Assembly (NCBI GenBank): GCA_032988165.1 | Contig: JANTQF010000289.1 | Span: 1 to 45,211 of the forward strand | Source: Emmonsiellopsis sp. PD_33 | Lineage: Eukaryota > Ascomycota > Eurotiomycetes > Onygenales > Ajellomycetaceae | DNA: 45,211 nt | Direction of reading: 5' to 3' | Shown: piece by piece, positions 8,644 to 21,258 of the stretch | Layout of the letters: each line of letters begins with the position of its first letter | Numbering within the stretch: position 1 is the first letter of the stretch | Program-made: the position numbers and the translations under genes | The notes under the pieces: model-generated | The model's input: the letters and a program-made list of their open reading frames with translations, nothing else | Told to the model about the DNA's origin: nothing | Databases searched by the model: none

Positions 8644-11041
8644 TTATATAGAGCAGTCGTTGTCGTCCGGGAGCAAAACCTTCAGCTGGCTCAACTTGTC
8701 GTCACAATTCACGTCCATCTTCATCAGAATATCCACACCAGTTTGTTTGCTAATAAGAAGCTGGGAAACTAGCCAAAAATTGTATGCTCCTTTGAAAAAC
8801 CCCACTGTTTCCCACTCGTGGCCGGGGAGCTCTGTGCGGAGGGAGATCCATAGGGACCGCCAGTGTTCAAGAGCAAGCTTAATACGTGTAACGGTCTCGT
8901 TTTCTGTTTGATTGGGGCCTCGACTTGCAGATAGTGGCATTGAAATGTTCATGTGCATGTGAATATACGAGTAGATGTCTGGAGGCGTATTAGCCAAAAA
9001 ATGGCACCAATAACTTTTGGTTGGTTATGTACGGGGATACTCACGATGTATGAGGAGGAACATGTCCATTATTTGCAGATGGAGCTTGTTGGTGCCGTGG
9101 TAGACAAATAATTGGCGAACAGGACCTTGCTCGGTAAAGAGATTATGGAAAGCTTGGTAGACAGTCATTTCGCGACTGTATCGGAAATTGGGTTCAAGGA
9201 ATGGGCGCCTGGACGAAAACAATGATTCCTCACATGGCATGTCACACTGAACTTCGATATTCGGTAAACGTGAAGGATAGTGGTGATAAAACGGCATGGC
9301 CGAGTCGATCATCGATATAAGGATCATGGTTCTGCAAAGGTTAGCAAGAGCGTGCCGAAGAAAATTGTAAGACGTGAAATGAACAAACCTTATGCGACAT
9401 TCCTTCTGAAGCCAGAGATATTCGCTTATTTGATCTTCTAGACTATGCTGACACTTTGTCAACTGCATTTGGCGCGCAACTTTGATAACTTCAGCCAGCC
9501 GAACCTCCACCACACGATTTCTTGCAGCGCGATTGCCTCCCCAGTACTGTATCAGGAACATCAAGTATCCCGCTTGGAGATGTTGAAAGCTCGTCCAGTC
9601 AGTTTTTAAGTCAACCTGGGCGTGGGAAGGCTTGTAGGATTGAGCAATTTCGAATTCCGAAGAAAATACGTCAGCCGAGAATATAAACATCTCCACTAAA
9701 TCCAGCATCTTGTTTGTAATGAGTCTTTCGTTTGCATTTTCCGAATACATGGACCCCATAAGTGCAACCGCCGCAAGCAGGGTGGATGTCACAGTTTCGG
9801 GGTTAAACGACGGACGATGTAGCATTGGGCAGTTCATGTGCCAGTTCTGAAAGTATAGGGAGACGAATTTCTGGACCCGTTGAGTAGTCAAGAGGAAGCG
9901 CAACTCTTGCATAAGTTCCATGGAAGTAATCTCGTCTATTCCCAAAATCCAAGATTTTGAAAGTATCGACTGGATCAAATTTGCCAAATAGGGACTTTCG
10001 GGTTCGAAATATTGGTCTGCTGAAGGTGCCAGTGGAATTCCCTGGATAGGATGCCCAGAAGGGTGGACAAATGCAGTCGTGGATGGATGGGGTTGGAATC
10101 TGGGTCCGCTGTTGTATCCGCCGTTGAAAAATTGAAGAAATCCGTCATTGTAAAAAGCCACATCTACGGGCTGGCTTTCGATACCTGAGACGGGATCCGT
10201 ATGCCCGCCGTTCTGGGCGGCTATAGGTGTTGGTGTGCTAAGCGCCTCGTGCAAAGGTTCAACATTATCATGATTGGGCCACGCAAGAACCGGGGCTCTA
10301 TCATGGCGGGATGGAAGGCGGAAGTCTTTAGTAAAACTATCTGCACCTCCGTTAAGCAGGAATTTGACCGAACCTCGCTCAGATGTCTGGTCATAGTCAT
10401 CAGATTTTGTCGACTCTAATCGCAAGGAGGGAATTGTAATATTGGATATTAGCATACGAAAATTACGGTTTGTTCTTTGCTTATTATAGCATAACCGGAA
10501 GGAATGGATATACCAGTTCGAGTTTCACTGTCATCGCTTGGTTTCGCCGCCTGGCGGGTACATGGAAGATTTCTCTTCTGGCACGAGCTACAGGGGCTGC
10601 CGCCATCGCAACGTAGCTTCATGGAAGTGCACTGCAGAGAACTATTACTAAAACTAGCCAAATAGACGGGAAAACAGGGAGACTTTCTGATTCACAGGCA
10701 TGCCGCCTTCTACCTCGTTGGCTGGTTTCTGGGATAAGTCGATCTCCACGTTGGGTGCAATCTTGATAATGGTCCCGCAGGTTGTCGCTGGAAACCTGCC
10801 GTCAGAAACGCGTCCAGATTGAAAACAAAGGGGACGCACCAACGAGCGAAGGCCGCACTGCAAAAGATACAGGAATAAGGCCTGATACCAGAGTCTATAG
10901 ATTATCTGAGCAGATGGACTTCCCATTGCAATGGAAAACACAGCACGTACGGCGTAATTGGTGGCGTTTGAGATGATCGATTCGGGTAAACCAGCGGTCA
11001 CAGATGGTACATTTGAATTGTTTTTCAGCAGCCTGCTTCAT
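8644..11041 (-). CDS. C2H2 + Zn2Cys6 fungal transcription factor
   Basis: Predicted nuclear DNA-binding regulator, 670 residues if all introns are removed; target genes unknown. Exons on the minus strand: 11041-10951, 10894-10840, 10787-10688, 10631-10514, 10415-9389, 9331-9045, 8978-8644. The first finger uses C11, C14, H27 and H31. The second uses C39, C42, H55 and C59 (C2HC form). The Zn2Cys6 cluster uses C80, C83, C90, C96, C99 and C106. The rest matches the fungal-specific effector region of this double-finger family, with ECRIRTMILISMIDSA and PCEESLF segments. Five introns have normal GT..AG ends, and the frame stays open across all seven exons. The intron between C80 and C83 begins GA. 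If it is retained, the protein ends after about 104 residues. So this is either a working gene with a rare splice site or a recently damaged allele. Confidence 0.8.
10632..10687 (-). other. 56-nt intron with GA..AG ends inside the Zn2Cys6 motif
   Basis: The upstream exon ends HACES and the next begins CTSMKLRC, so the required junction is fixed by the C-x2-C-x6-C spacing. The intervening 56 bases start GAAAGTC and end CTGCAG. Position +2 is A instead of T; all other donor bases match GTAAGT. No GT in the correct phase lies nearby. The length matches the 52-66-nt introns of the same gene. The reading frame does not continue across it: retention gives a stop about 22 codons later. Confidence 0.65.
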
Positions 11042-11177
11042 GGCTCTAGCGAAGGGCAATCGAACGGGTATTCCCAGCGAGTGAAGACGCGTATAATAAT
11101 AAGGATATAAAAAGGAGAAGAGAGGGAGAGGAGTCGAGGTACAAAACGATGTCGGCGGTCTAGTCGTATTGGGCCAA

Positions 11178-11187
11178 ACCACGTGGT
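11178..11187. promoter_or_regulatory. ACCACGTGGT palindrome upstream of the transcription factor
   Basis: A perfect 10-bp dyad centred on CACGTG, 137 bp before the proposed start codon at 11041. It is a plausible bHLH or other dimeric-factor site. Only the symmetry and position are seen. Confidence 0.3.
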
Positions 11188-14100
11188 CCAGCAACCCTGA
11201 TTATTATTATTTTAGACGTCAACTCTCCAAACACATCCCGCGCCTCCAATTTATCACCTCACCCGACGCCGGAGACAGGGGAAGGCCTGCTTAAAAAACC
11301 ACTAGATCGTCCTGGTGTGGGCTCTCCTCCTAGCGCCATGCTACGAGTCCAGACTTTGCTACAGGGCCAAGCCCGCAGTGAGCCGTTGCAAGTTTGTGGG
11401 GAAACCAAGGTTCAGACTCCAGAGGGCGACGTCTCAGGCTGCACGTCGCAGCGGACGATCTAGGATCCGGGATCGACCGTCCTGAGCCCGAAAGTATTGC
11501 CTTTGGAAGCCGAAGAATGTGCCTTCGGTGACTTGGGATGAATCGCTGGGACGGGTTAGCAGGCAGAAGGGCTGGAGGGAGGATGGCAAAGGTGATATTG
11601 TATCCGATCCCGGTCATATCTGCCATCGAAGAGCCAGTCGCTGCTCATCCCATGTCTGTATTTTGCTGTTGAGATGTGGGCCGTTCGAATCATGGACAAG
11701 GGGAAACGCATGTTCATCTTCGTTGAGCTGCGAGAGGTAGCCCAGCAAACCCCGTCTCAGACCTGCTTGTACAGAGCATGATGGCATAGGTGCTGCAGAT
11801 CATAGCAATAGCTTGCCTGCATGGATATCTCTCCGCATGGAAGGGGTCCCAAAAGCCGGGAACAGGGAAGCTGCATGACCGCCAATCGTCAGGCAGCCCC
11901 GGCTTCTTCCCACACTCCTCTCGTGTGCGATCCCTGGACAGACGACCTCACGCGCGATGGGCCCCTAATAACTACGATCAACGCCAGGGAACTCGCTTCT
12001 CATTACCGCATAATGGCAGGAAACAAAGTAATTATTATTTCGACCAAGCGACCCATCCACCATCCATACTTCTGTTATGTACAAGCAATTGAACTGGACA
12101 ATCAAATCTCAAATCTTTGATTGTCTAAAATATCTTCGAGGCTGCCGCCATTTTCTGTCTCTATTATTCCCTTACCTGCCATTCCCGTTTGGCTACTCCC
12201 TATGTAAGGAAGATGGCGGTTGTTTCCTTGTTATCATCCGAAACTAGTCGTTCTCGACTCTTCCAGCGCAAGGCCACATAACGATGAAATCATATGCAGG
12301 CTGGCAGAATAATGCAGCTCATCGACATCATCCCACCCTGTCGAGCTCGGGATTCCCGTACTGTTCCCGGTGTTCTGCGCATCGACAGCCATGATTCAGT
12401 TTCGTTAATGGACACACACCGTTAATCTCCCTCCTCTAGCATGTTCAGCGAATGGGGAAGCCTGCCAATGAATGATTGCCAACCCTAACTGAGGGCTTTA
12501 AGTTACTTCTACGAGCTAGTTGTAGCGTTTCCTGTCCGAAAAGACTTACTACTAGTTCCCCCCCTTTGAAAGCGGTGGCGATTCGATAAATTGATGGGGT
12601 TGTTGAACGGACCTTCGATTGGTCAAGAATCGTGATGCCATTCGCATTGAAGGGGTGTGAACCGCGTTAGCTGCTTCTGAGAGAAACTATGACATCTCCA
12701 TATTTTTGGCCAAACAAGCACAGACAGAAAGAAAGTCGGGTGTTTTTATGCTGAGCAGTCGCCAACCTACCAACAGAACGATATGTGTGTCAGAATCTCC
12801 GTGCCACTCCTTTTCGATAATGTTAGATCCCAAGGACAGGAAACACTCGCAAGTGTTCTCCAATGCAGCTTGAACAATAATCAGAAACTGTGAGAGGCAT
12901 TGTTCTCTTCCTTTGCATCGATGATGGATTACGATGGTGCGGAATTATGGGATCGTCGCCGACAAATGCTGACAAAGTGAAAGAGGGGTGAAACAGGGCG
13001 CCAACGTTCGCTTTAGCCGTGATTTACCCATCATATTTTCCCACCACAACAAACTTCTGTTATCACAGGTTTGCGATGACGACTCCTGAACCAAGTGGCA
13101 CCTCCGTCGCACTGGATTTTAACGAAGCAATCATACAGACGTATGACAACCATACCGGAAGTACCTCCAGGGACCTAAGGCCTTGGACCGAAAATCCATG
13201 GAAATATAGGGCATATCGATGATAAATCTGTTTCACAGAACTTTCCCTCCGAACGAAAGTCGATTTTACTGGGGAGGAAAGTTCCGTGCAATTTTCGCCC
13301 AAGAACTAAGAAGTTACCACCCCCAAAATCACCAACGGGCTCTCTCAGGGGAAGTTCGCCTTCATGACCAGGGCCGCACGAATCGAGGGCTGGTCAACGC
13401 ATGTTTCTTGAAGCGTTTCTCGATTGACTCAAGAGTGTGCCTTTCCCCTGGCAGGGGCTCCTTGCCTTAAATTGCGAGGACAGTGTCGTTAGCCGAGTCA
13501 AAACGTGGCTAAAAACCTTCAGGTGCCAGGTTTCCCGCCTCCTCCCGCTGAGTGTCGACCTTGCGAACGACGAAAGACTTCAGCTAGAAGTGTTCTAGTC
13601 GCATGGCGCACCGCGCCGTCTCCACGCTAGTAGACCACCCAGCTGCAAATCCACTCTGATCGTCACCTTCCATGGCTTTTCCAATCCAGACCCCCAACTT
13701 CAAGCGGACAAGCGGGGGTATGATGGACACACCGTGCGACCTCCTAAAACCACCTACCGCAGGCATTGCGAAGCTGTAGCATGATATGTTCGATGTTATA
13801 CCCCTCGCTGCGGGGATCACTGATACACCTGCCGACGAAACAGAATTAACAATCAACCTCTGCCCATACAGCAAGCTTCGAGCCGCGCCCAATCCTTCAT
13901 TATTACCCCCCTCCACCGGCGCGGATGGTTAAATCCGAGTTTCTCCAGCGTGATTCATCTTGCCACCATTGCCAGACAGGGTGCAACTCCATGTGAGGAC
14001 TGTTCCCTGCCCTTGCTTTTCTGCATGATTTACATGGATATTTCTTGCATTTTTGCGACCGATGTTATCCCATTGGCTGCGAATGTGTCTCACTTTTGTT

Positions 14101-14526
14101 AGTCCGGCATTTAATTTCCAGCATTGGCCATGCATTTTCCAGCGGATGAGCAAGACTGGAGAGCTGGGATTGGACAGTTGTATTTTTCTCCTTGTTTATT
14201 TCCCAAATGACTTTTTCTTCATTTTGCTCCTAAGGAGCAAACACGTGCGAGAACACCCGGAGCCAGGTCGTTCCCTTTATGGGAGTCTCAACGTCCTACC
14301 CCGCGGCGGGCAGAGTATTTTGTTCGCAAGGCTCATTATCTTTTGAAGCAAAAGGAATTTTAAACATTCGGCTTATCTCATTGACAAACAGCAGGTACTA
14401 CATATTGGGCCCGGTTCTATGCTATGTTGTTGACTCGTCCCACCCATTCCAGGCAGCACATTTGTTAAACTCTGGACGAACATGCTACAAATACATCCGT
14501 TGGCGGTCGAGGAGAAATACCCATAC

Positions 14527-14553
14527 AAGAAGAATAAGAAGAATAAGAAGAAT
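14527..14553 (+). repeat. Tandem repeat, 9-bp unit AAGAAGAAT x 3
   Basis: Three perfect consecutive copies of AAGAAGAAT (14527-14535, 14536-14544, 14545-14553). This is a simple microsatellite in non-coding DNA and should be polymorphic between isolates. Confidence 0.85.
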
Positions 14554-16366
14554 TAGTGTTTATACGTTGGGCCATTTGATAGATGCCACGAATTGCCCCA
14601 GGCTTTAGAATTGCTATGAATCAGTGAAGAGGGAAAAGCACGTAAATTGAAGAGACGTATGATGATATATTATCAAATCAAGCGTTCAGACCGCCCTTGG
14701 CCTGCGAATCCTTCTATTCCTGTTTCCCAGACTTCGATTTCCCCCCCTCTTCCCCGGACGATATGATTGCACAGAGTATGAAGACGGTGAACCTACCTGT
14801 ACTGATTTTATCTGTGATAGTCGGAGAATAAGGATTAAAGAGCCAGAGGTATCCTGTTCGGATCGCTTCCTGGTTATGCCTTCTCGACAAGTTCTACTGA
14901 TTCTAGACTGTTGGCTATAACTCTAGCTTTCCCTCTGTTATCAAATAATCTCAAAAATAACGTTGCGGAGCAAGAAGCCAACAAAAATGCTTTCCCTATG
15001 GCCGAAGTGTTTCAGGGTGGCTTCTGGCCATTCTCGCAACTCACATCCAAATCGGCGTCCATGAACGGAGATGTACCGATATCCGACCTTGTAGTCCAGC
15101 CTCCCCCACCCACCCCGAGGCAGAAAGCATATCGCCATAGGTAAAAAGTAAACCCCACCAACACAAAACCGCCTCCGAGAGGGAACAAGGATGAACTCCT
15201 TGATGATGGACGATTCCTGGGGCCCCGTATGGAAATTGGCACACTCCATCAACGCCGAACGGTGCTAGCCCCTAACTCCATCGCCCCCCTGAAACAAGAC
15301 CGAATACTTGAAACGCGTCAAACAGAATGGCACATCATAGCACAGGAACCAATAGAGCTTGAGCTTGTCTTTCCCTCAACGTTTTCCAGCAAGATTGGAT
15401 CGAGAGGCGAGGCAGGCTGCCTGTCACACAATCGGTTCCTTGAACTTTTTCAGCACCTATATCCAGACAAGCCGCTGGTCGAAAAGTGGTGACAACGACG
15501 AACGAACGGCAGCAGTGGGATGGATTTCCTCTCAAGCATCTTACCGCCCACGAGAAGGTTATTGAATGTGTAGTTAAGTAAAACGGCATGCCAATGGTTG
15601 TCCCCGCATTCCCCATAATGGCAAATCCCCCCCCTATTGGAGAAACTCTACCCCCCCCCCCGGCCAATGCCCTACTAGATTTCCTATCTACCGGCCGTTT
15701 TATGATCTTCTGCCTCACCTCAATAGATTTTCTAGATCCCTGGGGCCAATCCGCAGCTCCAGATTGCAATAAACCGCTTGGGCAATGACCTCCTACCAAA
15801 ATTTCCTGGCAGTACAGTGGAGATAATGATCCTTCACCCCCGCGGCTCTTCTAAGCATCTGAGAGTGCTGCTATCACCAGTGACCAGAAGGAAACGCGAG
15901 ATTACACTTCATGCTGCGGAACTCAATGATGTATAACATTGGCGTTCCCGAGGATAGCGGTGCGATTGCAATTGTGCGGCCGGACGAATGCGTCCGTGTT
16001 GTCCCTGAATTGATAGATATTGAGTAGTTACTGTATGGCACGCTGCCTTTAGGTAGTTTATCTACTACCTTAATAACAGCACATTGGATTATTGAATGTC
16101 TAATTCTAGGTTGAAAATATTCAAATTTTGATTTTGGCATTGATAGCCTCTTTTATGAACAGGAATTTCTTTTTTGCGGCGAGCTAAAATAAAGTTAACC
16201 AGTTAACTATTTAAGTATTTAAATAACCCACCACCTGCGTCTCTCTTCTGATGAAATTCTCGGTCGAAAAAAATGCCTTCGGTCCTCCAAAACACAAGTA
16301 CAGTAAAAAGAAAAAAAAAACATCCTCAATTATGTTCATTGAACACTTTCTCGTTCCCCTCCCTAC

Positions 16367-17683
16367 TTAGGCCGTCTTTCGATTTATACATTGTTTTTTC
16401 GCAAGCCGTGTTGATCGCCGACTAACCCGGCCCTTTGTAGCTGGCTTCTCATAGATATCCCGGCTATGGTACTCAGCTGCATGCTTTTTCAATGCCTCTG
16501 CGCGATAGACATTCAGGTCAATTTCGGCACCGCTCTCGACTAGCAGCTTCGCGTTCTCAAATGCGAAAGCATAATGGATTGGACTCTTCCCATTGTTATC
16601 CCTTGCGTTGACATCAGCACCGTTCTCCAGCAACACACGAACCGGTTCCCTGACATTGCTCCAGGCCGCATAATGGAGTGGAGTACACCCTTTGTCGTCT
16701 CTAGATTCTATGTCTGCCCCGTATTCAATCAGCAACCATATCGCCTCTGGGCTCCGACTTCTGGCTGCAACGTGCAGCGCAGTTTTCCCATCCGGTTCCC
16801 TGGCTCCCATGTCCGCACCACATTCAATCAGTTGCTGGATCAGTCCTGCTTGTCCACTCTCGGCTGCCAAATGCAGCGGCGTGCGTCCATAGATTTCTCT
16901 CGCTTCGACGTCCGCTCCTGACTCAACCAAAAGCCTAATCACTCCTTTCGATCGGCGTTTAATAGCACAATGTAGCGGGGTACGCTGTATTCCGTCCCTC
17001 GAATGAACGCTGGCGCCCTTTTCAAAGAGAGTCCGGATCAGATTCTCGTCCCATTTCTCTACTGCATGGTGCATAATGAGGTACAGAAGGTCATGGCCTT
17101 CAGCTTTAACATCAACTCCATTTGCAACCAACAGTTGGGCGAGATGGGGATCTGATTGATGAATAGCGATCGCCAGAGCACTACCCCGTTCACACGAATA
17201 CATCAAAAGACCGTTAACATCGGCACCCCTTTCGAGCAAGAGCGTAAGCATGGAGTCGTTTGCCTTGCAAGGTGCGTTGCCCACGCGCTTGTCGTAATTT
17301 CCTTGGGATTCCCCCTTTTTTTTTAATTTGACGGATCTTCGTTTGAAATCTTGTCTTGACCGCACTGCGAGGTGAAATGCATTCAACAGACCGAATCGAG
17401 TTCGACGCAGAGCGTTAACATCTGCGCCTCCGTCAAGGGCCTTTTTTGCGGTTTCTAAATTCAGAGCGCTAACGGCCCAGTATAGAGCAGATGATTCGCA
17501 ATATCGGACATTGTATCGATAAAGGTAGGGTGCAAGAATATTGTTAAACCGGCGATTTATTTGGCTAAGGGAGTTGATGTCGCACTGTGAATCCAGTTGA
17601 TCTGCGATTGAAAGGACCATCTCGGCCGGGAGGTCACCGAACATCATTCTGAAGTCTGGTCCGGTCTTCTGGGGAAAGCCCAT
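16367..17683 (-). CDS. F-box and ankyrin-repeat protein
   Basis: Predicted 438-residue protein, single exon. An F-box-like segment at about residues 14-50 (FGDLPAEMVLSIADQL) would bind Skp1 in an SCF ubiquitin ligase. About nine ankyrin repeats follow, from about 65 to 400. Repeats 5-8 are the most regular, with TPLHxAA and GADV signatures, and the first three are more divergent. The tail is basic. By analogy the repeats would select the ubiquitylation target, but the substrate is unknown. I take the ATG at 17683; the frame is open further upstream only with non-ATG codons. A sequence reading TTTCTTTTTCAG ends at 17689, just before the start, so a 5' UTR intron or an unseen upstream exon is possible. 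It is divergent from the TRP-like gene. Confidence 0.75.
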   Translation of the reverse strand: MGFPQKTGPDFRMMFGDLPAEMVLSIADQLDSQCDINSLSQINRRFNNILAPYLYRYNVRYCESSALYWAVSALNLETAKKALDGGADVNALRRTRFGLLNAFHLAVRSRQDFKRRSVKLKKKGESQGNYDKRVGNAPCKANDSMLTLLLERGADVNGLLMYSCERGSALAIAIHQSDPHLAQLLVANGVDVKAEGHDLLYLIMHHAVEKWDENLIRTLFEKGASVHSRDGIQRTPLHCAIKRRSKGVIRLLVESGADVEAREIYGRTPLHLAAESGQAGLIQQLIECGADMGAREPDGKTALHVAARSRSPEAIWLLIEYGADIESRDDKGCTPLHYAAWSNVREPVRVLLENGADVNARDNNGKSPIHYAFAFENAKLLVESGAEIDLNVYRAEALKKHAAEYHSRDIYEKPATKGRVSRRSTRLAKKQCINRKTA

Positions 17684-18494
17684 GACGGCTGAAAAAGAAA
17701 CAGTCTTCGATGATTGAAAAGCGGCTGGTTTTGCCAATTATTCTGCCCTTATGGGCTGGGTATCAGCTGTTTGCGAACTCGATGACAATTCTTCGACATT
17801 GATAACCGGCGCCTGCTTCGCGTTTTTGGCTGCTGGGGATTGCCGCGTCTGTTCAGTGCTTGCGGACACGAAGAAGGATAACAAGACCAACTAGGCCAGC
17901 TCGGTTCAGGGACAAAGCTCAGGATTCGAGAGGGATAGACGCGCAAAGGACCAAGAGCTTCAATGAAGAACCAATAGTGGCAATGCTTCACAGAGAACTG
18001 CCGCGTGTTTATGTTTGTGTTCTTTTTTGTGTGTTTTGTGTGGTGATTTTCACCTGAAGTGACAGTTGCCTGTTTGGGTCAGGCTTTGAGCCTCAACATT
18101 TCCATTTCTGGCGTCAACCTCAACTTCATCTCTCGCGTCTCTCTCATGGCATATCTTGACAGGATTTCCTCTCCTTGTCTTATTTTTCGTGTTGAGTCTG
18201 CTTGACATGAGTGCCAGTGGCATTCTCTGCTTTCCTTTCTCTCTTCTTCCCTGTGTCTTGACGGCGCGTCATCCCTTTCTATAAGGTCGTTCCATAGAAG
18301 TTCTTCACCCATTAGAGCTCTCCGTGATGCGCAGCAGTTGAAGCCACACTCTTGTGTCTTCAATTTCTACTCTCCTTACATTCTCTCCTCAGCGAAGATA
18401 TCCCCGTCATTGACGCGCATTCCCTCCTTTATGGCAGAGAGCCCTTCCTTCGTCAAAGTTCGGACACCCTCCTTCAGCCACCATTATCTCTTAC
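17684..18494. promoter_or_regulatory. Shared divergent promoter region (F-box gene and TRP-like gene)
   Basis: 811 bp between two divergent start codons. The side nearest the TRP-like gene (about 18100-18490) is rich in C and T on the plus strand, as in many fungal promoters and leaders. A minus-strand frame near 17750-17880 reads as plausible protein but lacks an ATG and a usable donor, so I do not call it a gene. No specific operator was recognised. Confidence 0.45.
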
Positions 18495-21258
18495 ATGATG
18501 GCACGGCCTTCATCGATCTGGATCCATATCCCCCTTTTGTTTCTATTCCTGACACTTATCGCACCAAGTCTGGCCTATAAATGGAAAAGCAGGGCTGGCC
18601 CTCTTGATGACAGCCGAAAGCCCTCGTTGTATACCCAACAATTTGGCGATTGCTTGGGGAATTCGCCAATAGAACTCACGCGTTTTGATGCTGCCTTCTA
18701 TCAGGACAACATGACAGTGGTATTCCACCTACAGGGCCATACATCAATCGAGCATGAAGATGTGATGAGTACGTTTACCCCTGCAACGCCTAAATGTTCT
18801 GGGAACGGCCTCGTTGACTTGATTGCTAGTGTATATTGGTGTGTTTGCATATGGCAAAAGCAGGTTTGAGTTTTCTTTCAACCCTTGCCTCGCGAATATC
18901 TACAGGTATATTCACAACCCTGACTACCCTTTTCCCAAGCGGCCGAGCCTAATTCTTAATAGTCTATGCCCCACGAACGCGAGCGTCCCGATCGAGGCAA
19001 ACGGACTCCTTCCCCTTTCACAGTCTGAGGCTTCCGTAATCCCGCCTATCGCGATGAGTGTACCAGATTTTGAAGGCCAGGCAATTATTCGGCTATTCGC
19101 AAATTCTACTCAGTCAGAAATCGGATGCTATTCCTCCGCGATTACAAACGGCGTTACTTTCGCCCATCCTATCGCAGCTGGCAGCATTATTTCACTCTTT
19201 ATCCTTATCGCGATCTTTTCATCTGTCGCACTGGCAACATACGGAACCCATATTCCATCTACCCGTATCCACTACGCGCACGCGCCGTCAGTCTTCGTGA
19301 CCTTTTCCATATTACACCATATTTATTTCACGGGCGCATTGTCCATGAATTGGCCTAGCGTGCTGGTCGCGTTCTGGTCGAACTATGCCTGGTTTTCCGG
19401 GATAATTTACCAAGAAAAGATGCAAAATGCTATCTCTAGCGTCGTTGGATCTTCGGGGAGCAATTCCAGCAGCAAAAAAGCTGCGTTAACAGAGGCTGCC
19501 GCTGAGCACCTGGGTGGCGGTTTCAATCTCTCTCGGATATACAAACGTTACGAGCCCGTGGCTAATATGAACTCCCACAATCTTCTAAGACGCTTCAAGC
19601 ATACCATGTCAAAAAGGGAATCATCGAACTCATATAGTGATTCTCAATGGTATGGATCCGCTGTGAAACCTGGACTTCCGCTGCCCGGAAATAATCTCGG
19701 TTTCGCTGGTACCCTCGCCGTGGAGGAAATACCCACTTCAAACGCTTTCCTTACGGCATTTATATGGTTCCTAATTCTGGCTTTGTCCGTGGCAAGCGTT
19801 GTGGTCTTGGCCAAGGCTGCCGTTGAATGTTGTTTTCGAGTAAAGTCTACGAAAAATGAACGTCTTGCCTACTTCAGGGCCCATTGGGTCGCCTTTCTCG
19901 CCGCTGCACTCTTACGAACAATTTTTACAGGCTTTTTCGTGATCGTATCCCTTGCTCTATTTCAGCTTGCCTTAGGAGGCACTTCTAGCGTCATCGCTAT
20001 CTCCTCCATCGTCTTTCTCATGCTCTTCATAGGGATGTGGGCGACAGCAGCATACGCCATGATTTACCACTTGAAGAGTGGTATATTGATTTCGCGCTCA
20101 GACAGGTTATTGATAATACGAACAATGGTATTTGGGCTTCTGCCGTGGTATCGACTAACGAGGGAAAGCTCTATGAAAGAGAAGGAAGAAAACCTGCAAG
20201 TGCTAACATCTCTTCCATGGTGGAAAATATGCTACAATAAGCAAGAATCCCCTTATACCGATGGATCTTCTATCTACGAGGACGAAAAATTTCTCCAAAA
20301 ATTTGGTTGGTTGTCAGCTCGATTTCGCCGAACGAGATGGTGGTTCTTTGCAGCTTGGCTGGGATATGAACTCATACGTGCCTGTTTTATTGGCGCAGGT
20401 GGTGGCCATGCGATTGTACAGGTGTATGGTCTTCTTGCAGTCGAATGCATTGCATTTATCTGGATTGCTTGGCTAAGGCCATTTGAAGCCACCCGGCTCA
20501 ATGTCCTAATGGTTTATCTCCTTGGAATCAGTAAAATATCCACGACAGCTTTATCCTCCCTATTTCACCCGCAGTTTGATCTGGAACGGATTACCGCCAC
20601 CGCCATCGGGGTTATTATCATAGTGATACAAGGGCTCCTCACGATATGTTTGCTGATTACTATCGGTATCGGAGCCATATCCACCCGCATCTCCCTGACA
20701 CGCTACCGGGAAACACCCCCTAGCCAGCCTGAGGGCATGTCCATCAAATTACGCAGGGTATATTTGAGGCATATCAACAGAGTTGCCAGCGGACAACCTC
20801 GAAGATCTCGCCGTGAGCCCCCTACAACCCCCGAGACCCCAAAGGAGCCATACTTCCAGGTTGGCTCTGTCCGACGGTGCCTTAAGATAGAGGACGAGGA
20901 CGCTGACATCTCCGGCCGCTCATATTTCGAGAACCCGTCTGACCCAACATTTCCCTTCTATGGACGTGAATCCCCAGCAATCCCTCGCCACTGCAGCAGT
21001 TACTACTCGATAAACACGTTTCGTAGGAGCCCGAGTCCTTACCCTGACCGCTGCGATAGTCAAAATTCAATGCTTCGTGCGAACGAACTTAGACCATGCT
21101 CCACAAGCCCCAGATCTCGCGTGGACTCTGTCCATTGGGGATCCAATCTACTGCGCCCAGAGCAGGCTGCCGATCTGGGCAGGTCTCGATGGCCGGAGTA
21201 CAGAGAACGAACGCCAACGCCGTACGGGAGAAGCCAAACTCCCACTTCCCCGGTATAA
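18495..21258 (+). CDS. Flc/TRP-like membrane protein (ML-like domain plus TRP-type membrane domain)
   Basis: Predicted polytopic membrane protein of 881 residues, of the fungal family that includes yeast Flc1-3 and fission-yeast Pkd2. These are reported to act in FAD import to the ER, calcium homeostasis and cell-wall integrity. Exons are 18495-18768, 18830-18905 and 18963-21258; both introns (61 and 57 nt) have GT..AG ends and restore family wording such as MMYIGVFAYG and NIYSLCPTNAS. A signal peptide covers about residues 1-27. An ML-like lumenal domain with conserved cysteines extends to about 185. The first transmembrane helix is about 188-210, followed by several hydrophobic segments, with a cytosolic loop between. 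The C-terminal ~190 residues are hydrophilic and rich in Arg, Ser and Pro. Two ATGs (18495, 18498) are adjacent; I use the first. It is divergent from the F-box gene. Confidence 0.88.

Larger units (their letters stand above)
11042..16366. other. 5.3-kb interval without a recognisable gene
   Basis: Lies between the start of the transcription-factor gene and the stop of the F-box/ankyrin gene, both on the minus strand. Many short open frames exist (longest 154 codons at 15335-15799, minus), but none shows a domain, a consistent splice pattern or family wording. Base composition is mixed, without the extreme AT bias of RIP-mutated transposons. A three-unit 9-bp repeat lies at 14527-14553 and a C-homopolymer near 15650-15661. 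The first part probably contains the promoter and leader of the transcription factor. Confidence 0.5.

Noticed and set aside
11042..16366. RIP-mutated transposon
   Set aside because: The base composition is not strongly AT-rich, and no transposase, reverse-transcriptase wording or terminal repeats were seen.
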